In this document: positions 27,060 through 36,020 of the stretch, piece by piece
Numbering within the stretch: the stretch's first letter is position 1
How the letters are laid out: the number at the start of each line of letters is the position of its first letter
Source: CBDBBY01 sp965205055
GTDB lineage: Bacteria > Pseudomonadota > Alphaproteobacteria > Rhodobacterales > Rhodobacteraceae
Direction of reading: 5' to 3'
NCBI GenBank assembly: GCA_965205055.1
Contig: OZ242030.1
Location: 372,001-436,000, forward strand
Length of the DNA: 64,000 bases
Notes under the pieces: model-generated
The model's database searches: none
Seen by the model: only the letters and a program-made list of their open reading frames with translations
Told to the model about the DNA's origin: nothing
Translations under genes and position numbers: made by a program

Positions 27060-28217
27060 TCATCCGTCGACGTTGCCCTTCTTGATCCAGCCGCCGCCCA
27101 ATACTCTAGTCGAAGCGACCTCATACAGAACGCAAGCCTGCCCTGGAGAGACCGCTGTCTCGGGCACCGGCAGCTCGACTTCGGCCAATCCGTCCCCTGC
27201 GGGGCGGACGATCGCTGCTTTAGGCGGTCGCGTCGACCGGATTTTCGCTTCGACTTTCCACTCCGGCCGGCTTTCGAATGGATCGTCGCCAAGCCAATTC
27301 AGTTCGCCGATCATGATCCGGAACGATTCAAGCGCACTTCTAGGTCCGACTACGACTTGCCTTTTTTCGGGGTCCAAGCGAGCCACATAAAGAGGATCCG
27401 ACAGCCCGCCGATGCCGAGTCCGCGGCGCTGTCCGACCGTGAAATGAATTACGCCTTGGTGCTCGCCGACAACTCGTCCTTCCATATCCACGATATCGCC
27501 TGGTTCCGCGGCGCCGGGGCGGAGTTTTTTGATGAGTTCCGCGTAATTGCCGTCCGGGACGAAGCAAATGTCTTGGCTGTCGGGTTTAGCCGCAACTGGC
27601 AGACCGTACTTTTTGGCGATTCGGCGCGTTTCGCCCTTGTCTTCGACGTCGCCGAGAGGAAATCGGAGAAATTCCAGTTGCTCCTTGGTCGTCGCAAAAA
27701 GAAAATAGGATTGATCCCGGCGGGGGTCCGCCGCGCAATGCAGTTCGGGACCGCTCGCTCTGGAAACACGACGGACGTAATGTCCGGTCGCGAGGCAGTC
27801 GCCGCCCAGTTCCATCGCCATTTCCAGCAGTTCCTTGAACTTAACCCTTTCGTTGCAGCGAATGCACGGAACGGGAGTTGCGCCTGCGAGGTAGCTATCG
27901 GCAAATTCGTCGATGACTCGCTCGCGGAAGAGGCTTTCGTAATCGAGCACGTAGTGCGGGAATTCCAGCAACTCGGCAATCCGTCTTGCGTCGTGGATGT
28001 CGCGTCCAGCGCAGCAAGCTCCCTTCTTGCTGAGCATCGCGCCGTGGTCGTAGAGCTGGAGCGTGATGCCCACGACATCATAGCCTTCGTCGGCCAGTTG
28101 CGCCGCGACGACAGAACTGTCCACCCCGCCTGACATCGCAACAACCACGCGAGTGAGTTGCGGCGCCTTTCGGAAGCCGAGCGAATTGATCGGTTCGATT
28201 CGTACAGTTGCAGGCAT
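27060..28217 (-). CDS. mnmA: tRNA-specific 2-thiouridylase MnmA
   Basis: Makes 2-thiouridine at position 34 of tRNAs for Lys, Glu and Gln. 385 residues. The PP-loop AMSGGVDSSVVAA is at about 27-39; the catalytic cysteines are in PCIRCNERVKF and DSQDICFV. GATGHY-like LATGHYVRR, HFTVGQRRGLG and the C-terminal beta-barrel YEVAS-x-R-VLGGGWI are present. The ATG at 28217 fits the family; the 28 codons before it are not conserved. Confidence 0.95.
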   Translation of the reverse strand: MPATVRIEPINSLGFRKAPQLTRVVVAMSGGVDSSVVAAQLADEGYDVVGITLQLYDHGAMLSKKGACCAGRDIHDARRIAELLEFPHYVLDYESLFRERVIDEFADSYLAGATPVPCIRCNERVKFKELLEMAMELGGDCLATGHYVRRVSRASGPELHCAADPRRDQSYFLFATTKEQLEFLRFPLGDVEDKGETRRIAKKYGLPVAAKPDSQDICFVPDGNYAELIKKLRPGAAEPGDIVDMEGRVVGEHQGVIHFTVGQRRGLGIGGLSDPLYVARLDPEKRQVVVGPRSALESFRIMIGELNWLGDDPFESRPEWKVEAKIRSTRPPKAAIVRPAGDGLAEVELPVPETAVSPGQACVLYEVASTRVLGGGWIKKGNVDG

Positions 28218-28468
28218 GAATGATCCGGATTGCCGACGCGAACAGAAATTGATGGCTCTACCAATATGGATTTCGGCAGCGCTCGGTTCAAGCTGATCCA
28301 ATCGAAGGTCGAGTTGGCAACGGTCTACACGATGCGGAGTCGCGCCGCAAATGAAGCTTGCGACACAACCAAATCAAGGGCTTGCATGTTTGGCGATCAA
28401 AGTTCACTCTTGATCTAGTAATCTTCAATTGCTGTACCCACGTGGGTTTCCCACGCGGGCAGCGTCTC

Positions 28469-28500
28469 CCATGGCCACCGAACGGTGGCCATGGCTTTTT
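28469..28500. terminator. Strong palindromic hairpin with T run
   Basis: CCATGGCCACCG and CGGTGGCCATGG form a perfect 12-bp palindrome with AA between, followed by CTTTTT. Immediately upstream (28437-28462) a second palindrome cluster (CCCACGTGGG, then CCCACGCGGG) is seen. It ends no intact gene on the plus strand, and the DUF3800-like fragment begins 14 bases later, so this may be a relocated or attenuator-like terminator. Confidence 0.6.
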
Positions 28501-28513
28501 CGGAAAAGCTCTA

Positions 28514-28825
28514 TTGAAAATCTGTTTCATTGACGAAGCCGGAGACCTTGGAAAACTTGGCGACCCACCTCGGCCAAATGACCAGCCCGTCCTCGTTATT
28601 GGCGGCTTGTTTGTCGATGCTGAGAACCTTGCTGCATTGACTGCGAAATTCATGAAGATGAAGATCAAATACTTCCCGAGGTTGGCCGGCCCATGCGACC
28701 TGCGCTTGGACCGCATACTTCTCGAGACCAAAGGATCGGATCTCCGCAGAAACGCAACACGCCGAAATGCAAAACGGTATAGGCGCACGATCAGCCAATC
28801 TGGATCCTTGATGTTTAGAGCTTGA
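28514..28825 (+). pseudogene. DUF3800 family protein, N-terminal fragment
   Basis: The frame from TTG 28514 gives a protein starting with the DUF3800 motif CFIDEAGDLG, followed by VLVIGGLFV and a basic LETKGSDLRR segment, which correspond to the first strands and the K-G-S-x-L-R motif of this RNase H-like family. After about 95 residues it leaves the family and stops at 28825, whereas full proteins are 200-300 residues. The C-terminal catalytic half is missing. It sits between mnmA and an AAA ATPase. Confidence 0.6.
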
Positions 28826-28997
28826 TCTAAAATACTGAACCGCCTGACCAAGAATCTTGAAACGCACGCCTTCCGCTTGGAGCACGTTGTTCAGGCATTC
28901 TTGTCATGACATGGCAGGCCATGCCGTTTCCGACCGGCCAAGTTGAAATTGAACGCAGTTCCGCTTCCGGCTGTCTGGTTGGAGCGATCCAAAACAC

Positions 28998-30257
28998 ATG
29001 GTATTGTCCGCGCAACAGACTGGAGCGAAAGTACAGCCGAGCATGAACAAGCCCCGCGACTCAAGGTTCACGCCCGGCGCAGGAATTAGCCCTCCGGTTC
29101 TGGCCGGGCGCGAAAAAGAAAAAAACAGGATCGCGGCGGCACTCGACAATCTGGAAGCGGGTCTGAAAACGACGGAAAACATCGCCTTGATCGGTCCGCG
29201 CGGCAACGGCAAGACCGTGCTGCTCCGATGGGCGCAGACGCAAGTTCGTGAACACTACGGCAAAATCGAATGCGCAGTATTGAATCAGAAAAGCTTCGAA
29301 TCATATCAGGATCTCGTCGGCGCGCTCGCGGATCCAGGAATATTTTCGGCTCTCGCCGACGAAGGGTTTTCGGCCAGCATAAATTTGCTCGGGTCGGGAA
29401 TAAGCTATTCGCGCCCGGAGGCCGCCAAGAGATTGCTGGGACCTGTCTTGGAAAAGAGGTGTTCCGAGAACGGCTTGGCAATTCTGATTGACGAGGCGCA
29501 TACACTGGATCATTACGCCGACTCGGCTCGCGCATTCCTGAATGATGTGCAGGCGCTTGCCGGCGATGGTCGGCCGTTGCTGCTGATTCTTGCCGGAACC
29601 CCGAACATTTCGGCGCGCTTGAACAGAATCGAAGCCACATTCTGGGGCCGTTTGAGGAGAATCGGCATTGGGCCCCTCGACGATGCGGCGGCATGCGAGG
29701 CCCTCCGGATTCCCTTGGAGCGGATGGGCTACGGCATCGAGGCCCATGCCTTGGACAAGGCGGTCAACGAGGCGCAATGCTATCCCTATTTTCTTCAGGT
29801 TGTCGGGGACGCACTGCACGAGGCCGCTGTAGAGGAACCCGGCAAGCTGGGAAGCGGCAACGAAATCGGCGATGCAATCCTGGGGCAAGCTTTGAAGGAA
29901 TTCAAAGTTGCGACGAACAACTACTATGACCGCCGGTATCGGGAACTTCGACGGGCGGGCGTCTTGCCCGTGGCTGAAGCCGTCGCTCGACGCTTCGTGT
30001 CTCAGCAAACGGAATCGATTTCCGCCGGTGCGTTCGAAGCCGTCGTCTTGCGAAGCATTGATGCGGGATTGGAAATGCTCGCGAAGGAGCGCGGCGGGAT
30101 TGATCCGGCGGCATGGTTCGAAGATCAGCTTCGCGATTTCGGCCTGGTCTGGAGTTCGATCGGGCACGAAGCTTCTTGCGAGGCTGGGATTCCCAGCCTG
30201 ATGAGTTACATTGTGGAAAGGGCCGACGAGCGCGAGAGCGCGCTGAGGCAAATTTGA
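28998..30257 (+). CDS. AAA-type ATP-binding protein, function unknown
   Basis: A 419-residue soluble ATPase. The Walker A motif GPRGNGKT is at 66-73 and Walker B LAILIDEAHTL follows at about 157-167; ILAGTP forms sensor 1. GREKEKNRI at about 37-45 is the helix that precedes the P-loop in the orc1/ATPase family PF13191-type proteins. The C-terminal third (about 280-419) looks like a winged-helix region. An alternative start is M16 (29043). Similar stand-alone ATPases occur in defence and mobile contexts, but nothing here proves a role. The DUF3800 remnant is directly upstream. Confidence 0.8.
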   Translation: MVLSAQQTGAKVQPSMNKPRDSRFTPGAGISPPVLAGREKEKNRIAAALDNLEAGLKTTENIALIGPRGNGKTVLLRWAQTQVREHYGKIECAVLNQKSFESYQDLVGALADPGIFSALADEGFSASINLLGSGISYSRPEAAKRLLGPVLEKRCSENGLAILIDEAHTLDHYADSARAFLNDVQALAGDGRPLLLILAGTPNISARLNRIEATFWGRLRRIGIGPLDDAAACEALRIPLERMGYGIEAHALDKAVNEAQCYPYFLQVVGDALHEAAVEEPGKLGSGNEIGDAILGQALKEFKVATNNYYDRRYRELRRAGVLPVAEAVARRFVSQQTESISAGAFEAVVLRSIDAGLEMLAKERGGIDPAAWFEDQLRDFGLVWSSIGHEASCEAGIPSLMSYIVERADERESALRQI

Positions 30258-30825
30258 GAATTAAAGCTGCCCTAGCCGGAAAGGCTCCGGAGGATTGTCC
30301 GGCTCCGCAATCCGGCCAGAGCGCCGAAGGAAGGAGGTCCGCCTCCCAAGCGGGCTCAGTCCCCCGTCGCCGATTGGATGGCGCGGGCAGCCCAGCCTGC
30401 GTCTGACCTCGATCTGCGAAATTGCGTCAAGGCGGAGTCGCATCAATGGGTGAACTCAGACATCGACGAAAATCAAATGCAATTTGTCGATTGCGCTGAT
30501 TCACTGCTATTCATGAACTCGGCCGCAGTTGCGCTCCCTGCAAGAAACTCGTCATGCTCATGCCGACCGCCGGTTGCATAGGTGCCGCGAAATTGTTTTG
30601 ACACCGGCTTGGCAGGGGGTGTTCTCATGCCCGTCGTTTTGGGTAGGCCCTTCCGAAAGAATGCAATTTCGTTCGCAAGGGGCCACGAGTTCAACATTGA
30701 TTTGCGTGCCGCCGCCCAACGAATTACCTACCATGTCATTTGGCCAGCCGATGGAACGGGGCGCGGATGCGACCTGATCGGTCTGTTTTCGGGAATTCAC
30801 GCAAGAGCATAAGGCAAGCGAATTG
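30258..30825. other. Intergenic upstream of ligA
   Basis: About 570 bases, no supported gene. Contains the second copy of the short repeat shared with 17595-17625. The ligA promoter should lie near the right end, but no clear motif is seen. Confidence 0.4.
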
Positions 30826-33039
30826 ATGAGCGAGAAGGTGAACGGTGTCGACAAGAAGCCCGTCGAAGAGCTGACCAAAGAGGAAGCGGGCTCGGAACTG
30901 GCGAAATTGTATAGTCGGATCGGCGAGGCCGACATCGAGTACCACCAAGAAGACGCGCCGCAAATCTCGGACGAAAAATATGATCGTCTCAAATCCCGCG
31001 CTAAAGCGATCGAAGATAAATTTCCGGAACTAAAGTCCCCAGACAGCCAGACCGACAAGGTCGGAGCGCCGCCCGCCCAAGGATTCGAAAAGTCCACGCA
31101 CCTGCAGCCCATGCTTTCGCTGGACAATGCGTTCGACGACGACGACGTCCGAGAATTCGACGGGCGCATCCGCAGATTTTTGGGGCTCACGGGTTCGGAA
31201 GATATCCATTACACGGCGGAGCCGAAAATTGATGGCCTGTCAATTTCACTCACCTATCGGGAGGGCCAACTGGTCAAAGCCACGACTCGGGGCGACGGGA
31301 CGACCGGCGAGGTCGTGACTGAGAACGTTCTGACCATTGAAGATCTGCCGTTGTCGATCCCTGACGCGCCGGAGCTTTTGGAATTGCGCGGCGAAATCTA
31401 CATGCTTCATTCCGACTTCAAGGAATTGAACGAGAGGCAGAAGAAGGCCGAAAAGAAACTGTATGCGAATCCCAGAAACGCGGCGGCGGGATCGCTCAGG
31501 CAGATCGACAGCAACATCACCAAAACTAGACGGCTGCACTTTTTTGCCCACGGCTTGGGAGCAGTTTCCGGGTCGTTCGAAAAAACCAACTACCTTGCAA
31601 TGCAGCGATTGATCGACGCAGGATTCAAGATAAGCGACCAGATCGCGCGATGCTCCAGCGTGGATCAATTGTTGGCGCACTATCGATTGATCGAACAGAA
31701 TCGCGCTGAACTTGGCTTCGACATCGACGGAGTCGTTTACAAGATCGACGATTTTGACTTGCAGGAGCGGCTGGGGATGAGTTCAACTGCTCCTCGGTGG
31801 GCAATCGCGCATAAATTTCCGGCGGAGACCGCATGGACGCGGCTTGAAGGGATCGACATTCAGGTCGGCAGAACGGGCGCATTGTCGCCTGTCGCACGGC
31901 TCAAACCCGTGACCGTCGGCGGCGTTGTCGTGTCGAACGCCACTCTGCACAACGAGGATTACATTGCCGGCAGGAGTGCCGACGGAGAGCCGATACGGAA
32001 GTCTGATTTGCGGGTCGGCGATTGGGTCAAGGTTTACCGCGCCGGCGACGTGATTCCGAAAATTGCGGATGTCGATCTGCAAAAAAGGTCCTCGGACTCA
32101 GTGCCATACGAATTCCCGGATCGTTGCCCGATTTGCGATTCCGAAGCGGTGCGACCGGAGGGCGACGCCGTGCGCAGGTGCACAGGCGATTTGACCTGCA
32201 GCGCGCAGGCAATTGAGAGAATCAAGCATTTTGTTTCGAGAACCGCTCTGAACATAGAGGGTTTGGGCAACCAAACTATTGAACAGTTCGCCAAAGAAGG
32301 TTTGCTGAATGACGCCGCGGACATCTTCCTGCTTGAGGAAAAGTTAGGCACTGGCGAGGATCGGCTGGCGGAGCGGGACCGCTGGGGAGAACTGTCAGCG
32401 AACAATCTGTTTACAGAAATCAGAGCCAAACGGAACGTGCCGCTTGGAAGATTGATTTTCGCGTTGGGCATCAGGCATGTCGGGGCAGGGGTTTCGGACC
32501 GCCTCGCTCGGCATTTCGGCGCTTGGGACAAGTTCACGCGCGTAGTGAACGAAGCGCGCGTCATGTCTGGAGAGGCATGGGATGATCTCGTTTCGCTCGA
32601 GGGCGTCGGAAAAGTCATCGCGGAATCATTGGTCGCCGCATTCGACAAATTCGAATCGATCGGTTTTTTGGAGCGGCTTGGCGGGCATCTTGAAATTGAG
32701 GACTTCGTTGAAACTGCGCAGGCAAGCAGCGCGCTTTCCGGCAAAATCGTCGTGTTCACTGGAACTCTCCAGAACATGACGCGCGCCGAAGCGAAATCGC
32801 GCGCAGAGCAGCTGGGCGCGCGGATTTCTGGATCGGTCTCCAAGAATACAGACTTGGTTGTTGCCGGCGAATCCGCAGGTTCAAAGGCGAAGAAAGCTGC
32901 GGAATTGGGTGTTCAAGTCATAGATGAGAAAAGTTGGCAGAGGTTGCTGGCCGGCAAGGATTTGAATCGCGTAGCTGAAGAATCATCAGCTGTCGATCAA
33001 CCCGAAGAATCAAAAGATTTGCCGCTGCTTGCGGATTGA
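30826..33039 (+). CDS. ligA: NAD-dependent DNA ligase
   Basis: Seals nicks in replication and repair. 737 residues with the standard domains: Ia (about 18-85), adenylation domain with catalytic K134 in AEPKIDGLS, OB fold (TVGGVVVSNATLHN), zinc finger (CPICDSEAV...RCTGDLTC), HhH region (IRHVGAGVSDRLARHFG; LEGVGKVIAESL) and a C-terminal BRCT domain (GKIVVFTGTL onward) with a short acidic tail. ATG 30826 is preceded directly by an in-frame TTG; the ATG is used. Confidence 0.96.
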   Translation: MSEKVNGVDKKPVEELTKEEAGSELAKLYSRIGEADIEYHQEDAPQISDEKYDRLKSRAKAIEDKFPELKSPDSQTDKVGAPPAQGFEKSTHLQPMLSLDNAFDDDDVREFDGRIRRFLGLTGSEDIHYTAEPKIDGLSISLTYREGQLVKATTRGDGTTGEVVTENVLTIEDLPLSIPDAPELLELRGEIYMLHSDFKELNERQKKAEKKLYANPRNAAAGSLRQIDSNITKTRRLHFFAHGLGAVSGSFEKTNYLAMQRLIDAGFKISDQIARCSSVDQLLAHYRLIEQNRAELGFDIDGVVYKIDDFDLQERLGMSSTAPRWAIAHKFPAETAWTRLEGIDIQVGRTGALSPVARLKPVTVGGVVVSNATLHNEDYIAGRSADGEPIRKSDLRVGDWVKVYRAGDVIPKIADVDLQKRSSDSVPYEFPDRCPICDSEAVRPEGDAVRRCTGDLTCSAQAIERIKHFVSRTALNIEGLGNQTIEQFAKEGLLNDAADIFLLEEKLGTGEDRLAERDRWGELSANNLFTEIRAKRNVPLGRLIFALGIRHVGAGVSDRLARHFGAWDKFTRVVNEARVMSGEAWDDLVSLEGVGKVIAESLVAAFDKFESIGFLERLGGHLEIEDFVETAQASSALSGKIVVFTGTLQNMTRAEAKSRAEQLGARISGSVSKNTDLVVAGESAGSKAKKAAELGVQVIDEKSWQRLLAGKDLNRVAEESSAVDQPEESKDLPLLAD

Positions 33040-33278
33040 TTGAACCCGCCTCGATGCTTCTCAGTGAGGCCGCAATGCCAATTGAGAAGCCGGTGCGGTT
33101 GATTTCGTCAGGTGCCCCCGCCGATATTCACCTTTGCAGGAAACTGACGGTCGAAGTCCTCGCGAAGGGACGGCTGGTTGCCTTCAATATTCGACAATCT
33201 CCCAATGCGGCTTTGGATTGCGAGATGTGCCGCTACGCTCTTTCTTGGCTTGCAGTCCGGCGAGGATTGACAGCCTAA
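33036..33278 (+). CDS. Small hypothetical protein downstream of ligA
   Basis: 80 residues, starting at a TTG that overlaps the ligA stop as TTGA. This is the same coupling arrangement seen at gmk and at the AbiEii-like gene. The sequence has two cysteines (HLCRKL and CEMCRY) but no known motif that I recognise. An internal ATG at 33054 could be the start instead. Reality is uncertain; the overlap is the main support. Confidence 0.45.
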   Translation: MIEPASMLLSEAAMPIEKPVRLISSGAPADIHLCRKLTVEVLAKGRLVAFNIRQSPNAALDCEMCRYALSWLAVRRGLTA

Positions 33279-33300
33279 CGACGGCCGTGAATCAACATTT

Positions 33301-33353
33301 GTTCTCAAAAGAACTTATTTTGTTCTTTACAAGTATCGCCGTATATAAGAACA
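33301..33353 (+). promoter_or_regulatory. Palindromic GTTCT/AGAAC operator-like cluster
   Basis: GTTCTCAAAAGAAC (33301-33314) is a palindrome with GTTCT arms, and TGTTCT (33321-33326) pairs with AGAACA (33348-33353). The cluster lies 37-90 bases before a 36-residue hydrophobic peptide gene. The arms recall LexA-type half sites, but the alphaproteobacterial GTTC-N7-GTTC spacing is not met, so the binding protein is unknown. Confidence 0.45.
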
Positions 33354-33389
33354 TATATAGAATCATATCAAAACTTACGGAGAAATTCG

Positions 33390-33500
33390 ATGTTGAAGGA
33401 ATTGATGGAAACCGCAAAGCACAACCCCGGAATTATTGTCGCCGACGTGCTTGGCTGTGCTGCAGTGTTTTTGGCGTCACTCGCGTTCTTCTACTTCTGA
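33390..33500 (+). CDS. Small hydrophobic peptide (36 aa)
   Basis: ATG at 33390 with GGAG 9 bases upstream (ACGGAGAAATTCG). The peptide has a charged N-terminal third (LKELMETAKHNPG) and then one hydrophobic segment (IIVADVLGCAAVFLASLAFF) that could span the membrane, ending FYF. Size and layout resemble small membrane peptides, including type I toxins and accessory subunits of membrane complexes. Which of these it is cannot be told. Palindromic sites lie upstream. Confidence 0.55.
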   Translation: MLKELMETAKHNPGIIVADVLGCAAVFLASLAFFYF

Positions 33501-33947
33501 TCTGACGTGTGATTGGTCGGCGACCGCGGTCTGGCGGCATGATTTGGCCGTATGATTCTCCTCTTGGCTGGCGGCGATGGGTTGTTCCGGGCTTGTCGTT
33601 CAGCTGTAGACTTTCTCCTCCTTCCACTTGTGTAGCTTGATGGAGTCTAGACGTCGCGTCGGAGCTGGCCACGGGCCGACTTTACAAAAAGCTTGCGACG
33701 GCGTTCATCCACGAGCAGGAGTTCGGCGTGAAGTAGGGGGTCAGCGGAAATGCTGTCGTCATCGCTTTGACGAGAACAGCAAGCTATCCGCGAGACGCGA
33801 GATTCGCTGCGGCAAAGATTGAACTGTGATCGAAGTGTCCACCGACCGGTTGGCTACCAATCGGAATGATCGCTGTGCAAGAAATCCAGGCAACAGCGGC
33901 TGCAAAGCCGGGGATCAACGCAAATTCAACCTGAATTTGGGCGACTA
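33501..33947. other. Intergenic up to the left end of the composite element
   Basis: About 450 bases with no supported gene. It ends with GACTA, directly outside the first 598-bp element. Confidence 0.4.
33943..33947. repeat. Putative 5-bp target duplication (left)
   Basis: GACTA directly abuts the outer end of element copy A. The same five bases directly abut the outer end of copy C at 43740-43744. Confidence 0.55.
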
Positions 33948-34545
33948 GGGTCCATCGCAACAAAGGTACATGACGCGACATGAGGTCGGTTTCGCTCGTT
34001 TTCGCGCGCAATCTGTTGCTGACCGGTGACAGCGCATCCGGCTTTCCGTCGGCTTTCGCGCTCGATGGCCCCGGCCTGCGCGCGAATCAACATGCTCGAC
34101 AGGTTTGACGTGTCGGACAAGAAACTCCGCGATGCCCTCGACTCCTCCCCCTGAAGTTGCTTTTTGAAGCAGCGCCGATCCCAGGGGCTGCAATCTTGTT
34201 GGCCAAGCGGCGGCGCGATGCGGCCCCCAATCGGTGAAGTCGGCCCGACGGCTGTCTTCAATGCAGCATTTGAAGGCGATCAGAGCGTCGGCCCCGCTTT
34301 CAACCGGCGGCGCCTCTCCCTCCTTGTTCCCGAAACATGGGACGCACCCCAGTCAGGCTACGGATGCACATGTGTTGGACAAACCGAGACCTTTCTTGGC
34401 TTCATCGGGCGCGCGCAGGCCGGGCCGCTGAGTGCAAAAGCCGACTGAAAGCCGCCTGCGCTGTCACTGATCGGCAACAGACTGCGCGCGAAAACGAGCG
34501 AAACCGACCTGATGTCGCGTCATGTACCTTTGTTGCGATGGACCC
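33948..34545 (+). mobile_element. Long-TIR non-autonomous element, copy A
   Basis: 598 bp. Ends begin GGGTCCATCGCAACAAAGGT and are inverted repeats about 136 bp long (33948-34084 against 34410-34545), differing at scattered positions. The centre (about 34170-34350) is a copy of the short dispersed repeat found elsewhere in the window. Frames on both strands are open but have no protein-like features and no ribosome sites, so I treat it as non-coding. Confidence 0.85.
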
Positions 34546-34671
34546 AATCATGCCATGTCCTGCGATTCTCCGCAAGCGAAATCCGGAGATTCAGTCAATT
34601 GATTCAAAGAATTGATAGGTTTTCTTGCGGACACTAGTTTAGCAAGGAGGCAAGCTACCAATTCAGAACGC

Positions 34672-34905
34672 ATGGAAATCAAACTCTCAGAACAGGACGA
34701 GCTAATTGTCCAGCGTTTGTTGAAAACCGGCGCATTTGTGGATCGTGCTGCTGTGCTGAGCTCAGCTTTGGTGGCTCTGGATAAGCACCACAGGCAGGTC
34801 GCTATGGATGACGCAATCCAACATGGCTTGGACAGCGGCATTGATGAAAGTTTCGGCTGGGCTGATTTGAAGGCAGAAGCCAAAGCCAGCATCGGCTGCA
34901 CATAG
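34672..34905 (+). CDS. ParD/CopG-like small protein (orphan antitoxin)
   Basis: 77 residues: MEIKLSEQDELIVQRLLKTG, then a helix-rich segment with FVDRAAVLSSALVAL and an acidic tail. A short N-terminal strand followed by two helices with IVxRLxxxGxFxxxAxVxxxAL fits ribbon-helix-helix antitoxins of the ParD type. No ParE/RelE-like partner follows; the next genes are the AbiEii-like pair. An AAGGAGG lies 23 bases upstream, too far for a normal site, so an upstream in-frame start at 34612 is possible. Confidence 0.55.
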   Translation: MEIKLSEQDELIVQRLLKTGAFVDRAAVLSSALVALDKHHRQVAMDDAIQHGLDSGIDESFGWADLKAEAKASIGCT

Positions 34906-35017
34906 GCTGCGTAAAATTTTGCCAAGCTTCTGATATTGCGGTGGTTTGAGATCGGAATGTACGTCGCTCAAAACCGCTTTTCTTGATCCGTTCAGCAACA
35001 TCCTTTATGTTCAGCGC

Positions 35018-35284
35018 ATGGCTGAGAACTTTGACAGCATCGTATTAACTACAGTGAACGCGCCCTACAAACATAAGGTGGGCGCGGCCCAACTGGCTGC
35101 GTCGTTGCAGAACGTGGATGCTGCTCAAGCCTCTTTGGGCCAGGTGTTGTCGTTCTTCACTGAAGTGTCTGAAACCAACCAAGTTGGTTTTGCCAAAGCT
35201 CACGGGATTGAACAAAGCGGGCACAGCGCGCTTGCTGCTTACCTGTCCCAACAAACCGGCCAAGATATCCGGTCTGCGATTTGA
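35018..35284 (+). CDS. Small protein coupled to AbiEii-like gene (possible antitoxin)
   Basis: 88 residues from ATG 35018 (an upstream TTG at 34946 would add 24). Mostly helical with AAQLAASLQNVDAAQASLGQVLSFF and ALAAYLSQQTGQDI. It has no winged-helix pattern, so it is not an obvious AbiEi. Its stop overlaps the TTG start of the AbiEii-like gene (TTGA), which implies co-translation. By position it is the candidate antitoxin. Confidence 0.6.
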   Translation: MAENFDSIVLTTVNAPYKHKVGAAQLAASLQNVDAAQASLGQVLSFFTEVSETNQVGFAKAHGIEQSGHSALAAYLSQQTGQDIRSAI

Positions 35285-35946
35285 CCAGCACTGCCGCGTC
35301 CCAATGGGACCGTTTGTTCCCAATTGCGGTCGATCTGATCAATCAAGCGAATGCTGAACACCAGTTGATCGATCATTGGACCTTTGGTGGTGGTACAGCT
35401 TTGATGCTGCAGATTGATCATCGCGAAAGCCATGACGTTGACTTGTTCATCACCGATCCGCAGCTGCTGGGTTTCCTGGACCCCGCAAAGCAAGGCTTTG
35501 TCTTGTCGACAGAACCGTCAGCATATGACGGTGACGGCATTGGTCATCTCAAGCTGTCCTTTGACGATGTGGGCGAGATCGATTTCATCGTGGGCCAGCA
35601 ACAGACCGAACCCGGCTTCAAGTTGCAGGACATTTTATGCGTACCGACCAAACTGGAAACCCCAGCGGAGATTATCGCCAAGAAGATCATCTATCGTGGG
35701 AGCCGTGTTCAGCCGCGCGATATCTTTGACATCGCTGCCACCCTTCGGGTGTGTGGCGACGACGTGTTGATCGCCGCCCTGCAGCGGCATGCAAGCGAGG
35801 CCGTCGCAACCCTGGGTGCCTTGGACCGGCTCCAACCCGACTTTGTGGAACGCGTCATCAGTGGGCTTGCAATACGCGACGGGTTTGAAGACTTGGTTAC
35901 AACGGCATATGCGGACGCGAGGGGCTTCCTGAAAACGCTCAGCTAG
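35281..35946 (+). CDS. AbiEii/AbiGii-family nucleotidyltransferase toxin
   Basis: 221 residues. The nucleotidyltransferase motif GGGTALMLQIDHRESHDVDL (about 36-55) carries the GG and DxD (D52, D54) residues of the family. EIDFIVG supplies the third acidic position, and PAEIIAKKIIYRG with RDIFDIAA gives the typical Lys/Tyr and D-x-x-D helix. Related toxins transfer nucleotides to tRNA or other RNA and arrest growth; the cognate antitoxin is usually the gene just upstream. The start is TTG overlapping the previous stop. Confidence 0.85.
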   Translation: MTSTAASQWDRLFPIAVDLINQANAEHQLIDHWTFGGGTALMLQIDHRESHDVDLFITDPQLLGFLDPAKQGFVLSTEPSAYDGDGIGHLKLSFDDVGEIDFIVGQQQTEPGFKLQDILCVPTKLETPAEIIAKKIIYRGSRVQPRDIFDIAATLRVCGDDVLIAALQRHASEAVATLGALDRLQPDFVERVISGLAIRDGFEDLVTTAYADARGFLKTLS

Positions 35947-36020
35947 TGGCGTGCCACCCCGGAAAGAACGCTCAGAAAGTTTCCGCAGAAAAGTTTTGGG
36001 TAGAATTTTCCCAGGAAAAC

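Noticed and set aside
33301..33330. LexA (SOS) box before the 36-aa peptide
   Set aside because: Half sites are GTTC/GAAC, but the direct-repeat spacing of alphaproteobacterial LexA sites is not met; kept only as an unnamed operator-like cluster.
34164..34448. Repeated open frames inside the 598-bp elements (94, 111 and 92 codons, identical in copies A and C)
   Set aside because: Open in several frames on both strands because of inverted repeats and composition; no ribosome sites; copy B changes length and frame without selection for protein.
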